From contig JAYPWI010000045.1 in NCBI GenBank assembly GCA_038135065.1, positions 1 through 17,924 of the forward strand: DNA of 17,924 bases. The letters run 5' to 3'. The notes under the pieces are model-generated. The model had not been told where the DNA came from. It saw only the letters and a list, made by a program, of their open reading frames with translations, and did no database searches. Both the position numbers and the translations under genes were made by a program. Shown piece by piece: positions 14,733 through 17,924 of the stretch. The DNA is from JAYPWI01 sp038135065. GTDB taxonomy: Bacteria > Actinomycetota > Acidimicrobiia > Acidimicrobiales > Poriferisodalaceae. The stretch's first letter is position 1. Every line of letters begins with the position of its first letter.

Positions 14733-15923
14733 GTGTCCCGCCGTCTAGGCCTCGCAGCACTGTTGATGGCCGTAGTGATCAGCGCGCCCTGGCCCTCCCT
14801 GGCCCAGGAGCGCCCTGAGGACACCATCCGGGACGCCCGGGAAGCAGCTGAGGCCAACCAGCAAGCCCAAGCCGACTTGGCTGGCGAACTCGACGTCCTC
14901 GAAGCCGAGGAAACCGAGTTGCTCCAGGCACTGGTCACCATCAACGAGCGGGTCGAGGCACAAGAGATCCGGGTGACCGAAGCCCAGGCAGAACTGGACC
15001 GCATCGGTGACGAGATCGGCACCCTGTTGGACAACGTGGTGCTGACCCGACAGCGGTCAGAGATCGTGCGCCAGCAGACGGTGGCCCGGGTCGTGCGGAC
15101 CTACACCCAACCCGACGAGCCGTTGTCCTCAGCCCTGCTGAACAGCAGCTCGGTCCACGACGGGACCAGGCGTCAGGTGCTGCTGCGCTTTGCCACCCTC
15201 AGCGACATCGACCTGCGTGACGAACTGAGGGGGGTCGACGATGACCTCCTGACCCTGGAGGCCGAGGCGGAAGCAGCCAAAGCATCGGCCATCGAACAGG
15301 AGGCCGTCCTCGCCGCCGAACTCCTCGAACTCGAGGAGGCCCAGGCTATTCAGGAACGGCTCAGGGCCGCCCTGTCGGACCAGATCGCCACCATCGAAGA
15401 CGAGCTGGCCGAGATGGAACGCCAGGAACGTCAGTTGGCGACCATCATCCGCCAGGCCCAGGCGGAGATCAGGGCCCGGGATGCCCGGGAGGCAGCTGAA
15501 CGGGCTCGCAACGCACCACCGGACCTGGGCAACCGATCACCTGAGGGGTTCATCCTGCCGACCGGGGGGTGGATCACCTCTGGGTTCGGCCCTCGCCGTC
15601 ACCCGATCCTCGGTACGGTCCGGAACCACGCAGGCGTCGATTTCAGCGGAGCGATCGGCAACCCCGTGTGGGCCGTCCAGAGCGGGGTGGTGATCACGGC
15701 CACCAACCTGGGCGGATACGGCAACACGGTGATCATCGACCATGGCGGGTACACGACCCTCTACGCCCACATGCACCAGATCCGGGTATCGGCTGGCCAG
15801 CAGGTCGCCCAGGGCACGCGGGTGGGGGACATCGGATCGACCGGACTGTCCACGGGCCCGCACCTGCACTTCGAGGTTCGCATCGGTGGTGTGGCAGACA
15901 ACCCGGCCAAGTACCTTCCCTGA
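14733..15923 (+). CDS. Secreted coiled-coil M23 metallopeptidase / murein hydrolase
   Basis: A 396-residue exported protein. It has an N-terminal signal peptide (Arg-Arg, a hydrophobic stretch about 5-20, likely cleavage after SLAQ near residue 25). A long Glu/Ala/Arg/Gln-rich coiled coil with a break near 125-165 spans about 28-255. A C-terminal LytM (peptidase M23) domain covers about 270-396. The zinc ligands and catalytic histidine are complete: His299 and Asp303 (NHAGVDFS), His346/His348 (YAHMH), and His377-x-His379 (GPHLHFE), so it should be enzymatically active, unlike EnvC/NlpD-type activators. The overall EnvC-like layout suggests a role in splitting or remodelling the peptidoglycan during growth or division. 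The GTG start has a strong ribosome site. The following dehydrogenase starts 2 bp after its stop. Confidence 0.94.
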   Translation: MSRRLGLAALLMAVVISAPWPSLAQERPEDTIRDAREAAEANQQAQADLAGELDVLEAEETELLQALVTINERVEAQEIRVTEAQAELDRIGDEIGTLLDNVVLTRQRSEIVRQQTVARVVRTYTQPDEPLSSALLNSSSVHDGTRRQVLLRFATLSDIDLRDELRGVDDDLLTLEAEAEAAKASAIEQEAVLAAELLELEEAQAIQERLRAALSDQIATIEDELAEMERQERQLATIIRQAQAEIRARDAREAAERARNAPPDLGNRSPEGFILPTGGWITSGFGPRRHPILGTVRNHAGVDFSGAIGNPVWAVQSGVVITATNLGGYGNTVIIDHGGYTTLYAHMHQIRVSAGQQVAQGTRVGDIGSTGLSTGPHLHFEVRIGGVADNPAKYLP

Positions 15924-15925
15924 TC

Positions 15926-17095
15926 ATGGAAGCGCTGCAGTTCCCTCGCAAAGAGGCCCGCTACGCCGCTGCGATGGCCGCGTCCCGGCTGCGGCCAGGG
16001 GCGGGGGCCACCTACGGTCCGCTCCGCCTCACCGATCTCGAGCCTCCCGCGCTGCCCGGGCCGGGTTGGGAGCACGTACGCACCCGCCTGGCAGGTATCT
16101 GCGGTTCGGACCTGGCAACCATCGACGGCCGGGCGTCCCGCTACTTCGAGCATCTCGCATCGTTTCCTTTCGTGCCGGGCCACGAGGTGGTCGCCGATCG
16201 AGCTGACGGCACCAGGGTGGTCCTGGAACCCGTGCTGGGGCCGGCCACCCGTGGCGAGGTACCAGCCTGGCCCGGGGCTGCGCAGGCCGACGGCACCGAC
16301 TACGGACACCTGGTGTCGGGCTATCTGGAGCCAGGGCTGCAAACAGGGTCGTGCGCGTCCACGGGTGGTGGATGGTCGGAGTGCTTTGCGGCTCATTCCA
16401 GCCAACTCCACACGGTTGACGATGACCTGAGCGACGAAGCCGCAGTCATGATCGAGCCCACCGCGGCCGGTGTCCACGCCGTCTTGCGAGCACACGTCCC
16501 CGACGGGGGCACCGCCGTGGTGTTGGGTGCCGGCACCATGGGCCTGACTGCCATCGCCGCCCTTCGGCGATTCACCCAGGTCGATGCCGTGGTCGTGGGT
16601 GCCCGCTACCCGCACCAGCGAAGGCTGGCCCAGGAGTTCGGGGCCGACCTGGTGGTCGATCCCGACGAGATACCCCGGGCAGTGCGCCGTGCGGCAGGGA
16701 CTCGGGTGATCGGCAACAGCCTCGGCACCGGAGCTGATGTCACCATCGATGCCGTCGGGTCGTCGTCGTCCATCACCGACGCCGTCAACGTGACCAGGCC
16801 CCGAGGGCGGGTCGTGCTCCTGGGCATGCCAGCCGAGGTATCGCTCAACCTCACCGCCCTCTGGCACCGAGAGACCGAACTGGTTGGGGCCTACTGCTAC
16901 GGCACCGAGCACGACCACGGTGGTGAGCACACGTTCTCCCTCGCCGTCGACCTCGTCCGGGAGTGCGACCTCGGTCGACTGGTTACCCAGGTCTACCGAC
17001 TGGCGGACTATCGGTCAGCAATCGAACATGCCGCGCAAGCCGGACCCAGGGGTGCCGTCAAGATCGCATTCGACCTTCGCGACATCGAAGAGTAG
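15926..17095 (+). CDS. Medium-chain zinc-type dehydrogenase lacking the structural-zinc cysteines
   Basis: A 389-residue cytoplasmic oxidoreductase of the alcohol/threonine/sorbitol dehydrogenase superfamily. The N-terminal GroES-like domain carries catalytic-zinc residues Cys59 (GICGSD) and His86-Glu87 (PGHE), with Glu177 (IEP) near the usual third-ligand position. The Rossmann domain follows with VVLGAGTMG (198-206) for NAD(P). The lobe that normally holds four clustered cysteines for structural zinc (about 101-130) contains none. The long frame begins upstream at 15569, but the ATG at 15926, 2 bp after the M23 stop, is the plausible start because upstream sequence would overlap the M23 catalytic domain. 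Its substrate is unknown. It meets the aquaporin gene end to end, 25 bp apart. Confidence 0.9.
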   Translation: MEALQFPRKEARYAAAMAASRLRPGAGATYGPLRLTDLEPPALPGPGWEHVRTRLAGICGSDLATIDGRASRYFEHLASFPFVPGHEVVADRADGTRVVLEPVLGPATRGEVPAWPGAAQADGTDYGHLVSGYLEPGLQTGSCASTGGGWSECFAAHSSQLHTVDDDLSDEAAVMIEPTAAGVHAVLRAHVPDGGTAVVLGAGTMGLTAIAALRRFTQVDAVVVGARYPHQRRLAQEFGADLVVDPDEIPRAVRRAAGTRVIGNSLGTGADVTIDAVGSSSSITDAVNVTRPRGRVVLLGMPAEVSLNLTALWHRETELVGAYCYGTEHDHGGEHTFSLAVDLVRECDLGRLVTQVYRLADYRSAIEHAAQAGPRGAVKIAFDLRDIEE

Positions 17096-17098
17096 GCC

Positions 17099-17140
17099 TG
17101 ACCCGGCCGCCGCCCCTACGTCACCGATGGGGGTGGGTCA
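17099..17140. terminator. Possible hairpin between convergent genes
   Basis: TGACCC at 17099-17104 is matched by GGGTCA at 17135-17140, with a CCCC/GGGG inner pairing, spanning the convergent gap and the 3' end of the aquaporin gene. There is no U-run on either side, so a shared terminator is only a possibility. Confidence 0.25.
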
Positions 17141-17786
17141 CCCGGGACAGGGCCATGGCCAGCACGGCACCGACCAGTTGCGCGATCACGAAGGGAAGCA
17201 CCCGGGACGGGGCGATCCCGGCGAAGGTGTCGCTGAAGGCCCGGGCGACGGTGACCGCCGGGTTGGCAAAGCTGGTCGAAGAGGTGAAGAAGTAGGCCCC
17301 ACCGATGTACGCAGCCACTGCGACTGCCACCAGTCGCTCCTGTCGAGATCGGACCATGCCGATCACCACGAACACCAGACCGAAGGTGGCCACCCCCTCG
17401 GAGAACAGCACGGCGGACCCCGGCCGGGTAGCGGTCGACCAGCTGACCGCATCGAGGCCGAACATCAGGTTCGCCACGATCACCCCGGTGATGCCACCGG
17501 CTGTCTGGACCGCCACGTAGCCGATGGCCAGACCGGAACTCAACTGTCCTTCGGTGCGAGCCCACAGGGTGACGACGGGGTTGAAATGAGCTCCCGACGC
17601 CGGGCCGAACAACCAGATCAACCACACGAGGGCGGCTGCGGTCGCCAACGAGTTCTCGAGCAACTGCAGGCCCACGTCGGTGGGGCTCAGGCGCTGGGCC
17701 GCGATACCTGAACCGACCACGGCAATCAGGAGGAAGCCGGTCCCCACGAACTCCGCAGTAAGAGATCGGAGCGTGGAGCTGCGCAC
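17121..17786 (-). CDS. Aquaporin / MIP-family channel
   Basis: A 221-residue integral membrane protein with about six hydrophobic spans and two half-helix motifs: AHFNPVVTL at 66-74, where NPA is replaced by NPV, and FANPAVTVAR at 173-182 with canonical NPA. The residue after the second NPA region is Arg182 in VAR, the usual selectivity-filter arginine position. Length fits compact bacterial MIP proteins. Substrate could be water, glycerol or small uncharged solutes; the NPV variant and a Ser/Thr-rich stretch before the second motif make the choice uncertain. The GTG start at 17786 lies 2 bp after the hemB stop, so it is translated from a shared message. No arsenic genes are visible, although MIP proteins of this kind sometimes sit in ars operons. 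Confidence 0.92.
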   Translation of the reverse strand: MRSSTLRSLTAEFVGTGFLLIAVVGSGIAAQRLSPTDVGLQLLENSLATAAALVWLIWLFGPASGAHFNPVVTLWARTEGQLSSGLAIGYVAVQTAGGITGVIVANLMFGLDAVSWSTATRPGSAVLFSEGVATFGLVFVVIGMVRSRQERLVAVAVAAYIGGAYFFTSSTSFANPAVTVARAFSDTFAGIAPSRVLPFVIAQLVGAVLAMALSRVTHPHR

Positions 17787-17788
17787 GG

Positions 17789-17924
17789 TTACTGCAGCGC
17801 CTCGGCGATCTCGCGCGTCAAGTAGGTCAGGATCATGTCGGCCCCCGCCCGTTTGATGGCCGTGAGGTGCTCGAAGGCGGTGGCGTCGCCGTCGATCCAG
17901 CCGTTGGCCGCAGCGGCCTTGAGC
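17789..17924 (-). CDS. hemB: Delta-aminolevulinic acid dehydratase (porphobilinogen synthase), C-terminal end
   Basis: Only the last 44 residues are in the window; the gene enters from the right edge. The segment with LKAAAANGWIDGD followed by IKRAGADMILTYLTREIAEAL matches the highly conserved HemB C-terminus, which packs the final helix of the TIM barrel. HemB condenses two 5-aminolevulinate molecules to porphobilinogen in tetrapyrrole synthesis. It ends with TAA, 2 bp before the GTG of the aquaporin gene. Heme supply is also what the P450s need, though the two loci are not adjacent enough to claim a link. Confidence 0.93.
   Translation of the reverse strand, partial: LKAAAANGWIDGDATAFEHLTAIKRAGADMILTYLTREIAEALQ

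Noticed and set aside
15761..16930. Minus-strand open frame of 389 codons
   Set aside because: It is antisense to the M23 catalytic domain and the dehydrogenase, which both carry conserved active-site motifs; no domain features are seen in it.
1..17924. tRNA, rRNA, CRISPR, transposase or phage attachment features
   Set aside because: None was recognised on either strand; every gap is short and accounted for by promoters or gene junctions.

Overview
This is a GC-rich, densely coded bacterial window. No stretch longer than about 110 bases lacks a gene, and no RNA gene, insertion sequence, CRISPR array or phage gene was seen. The GC content, frequent GTG starts, TANNNT-type -10 boxes placed directly before start codons, 1-4 bp stop/start overlaps and abundance of cytochromes P450 suggest a high-GC actinobacterium. 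Acidimicrobiia is my best guess, but that placement is inference; a protein search with ThrS or HemB would settle it.

Left half (1-12358): an accessory catabolic island of two divergent arms separated by a 110-bp control region (5700-5809). The minus-strand arm reads substrate-binding lipoprotein (LivK type), ATPase (LivF), permease (LivH), a fused permease-ATPase (LivM-LivG) and then a glutamine-synthetase-fold ligase cut off by the window edge. The plus-strand arm reads P450, P450, acyl-CoA-dehydrogenase-fold enzyme, P450, class I glutamine amidotransferase and a PuuD/peptidase C26 gamma-glutamyl hydrolase. A GS-like ligase together with gamma-glutamyl hydrolase-type enzymes is the hallmark of gamma-glutamylation routes for amines (the Puu polyamine pathway; aniline, isopropylamine and morpholine/piperidine catabolism contain GS-like genes). 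My working model is: import of an amine-bearing compound, gamma-glutamyl capping, oxidation by one or more P450s, removal of the cap, and CoA-level processing of the carbon skeleton. The acyl-CoA-dehydrogenase homologue lacks a catalytic glutamate at both usual places. It carries Gln246 and Arg85, a pattern matching what I recall of 3-sulfinopropionyl-CoA desulfinase, so a sulfinate or otherwise non-standard elimination is possible. The substrate cannot be named from the sequence.

Right half (12410-17924): mostly ordinary core genes. A 63-residue single-span membrane protein is followed by threonyl-tRNA synthetase (thrS), a secreted coiled-coil M23 murein hydrolase, and a medium-chain dehydrogenase that has lost the structural-zinc cysteines. 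On the opposite strand, an aquaporin-family channel lies 2 bp after the 3' end of hemB, which enters from the right edge.
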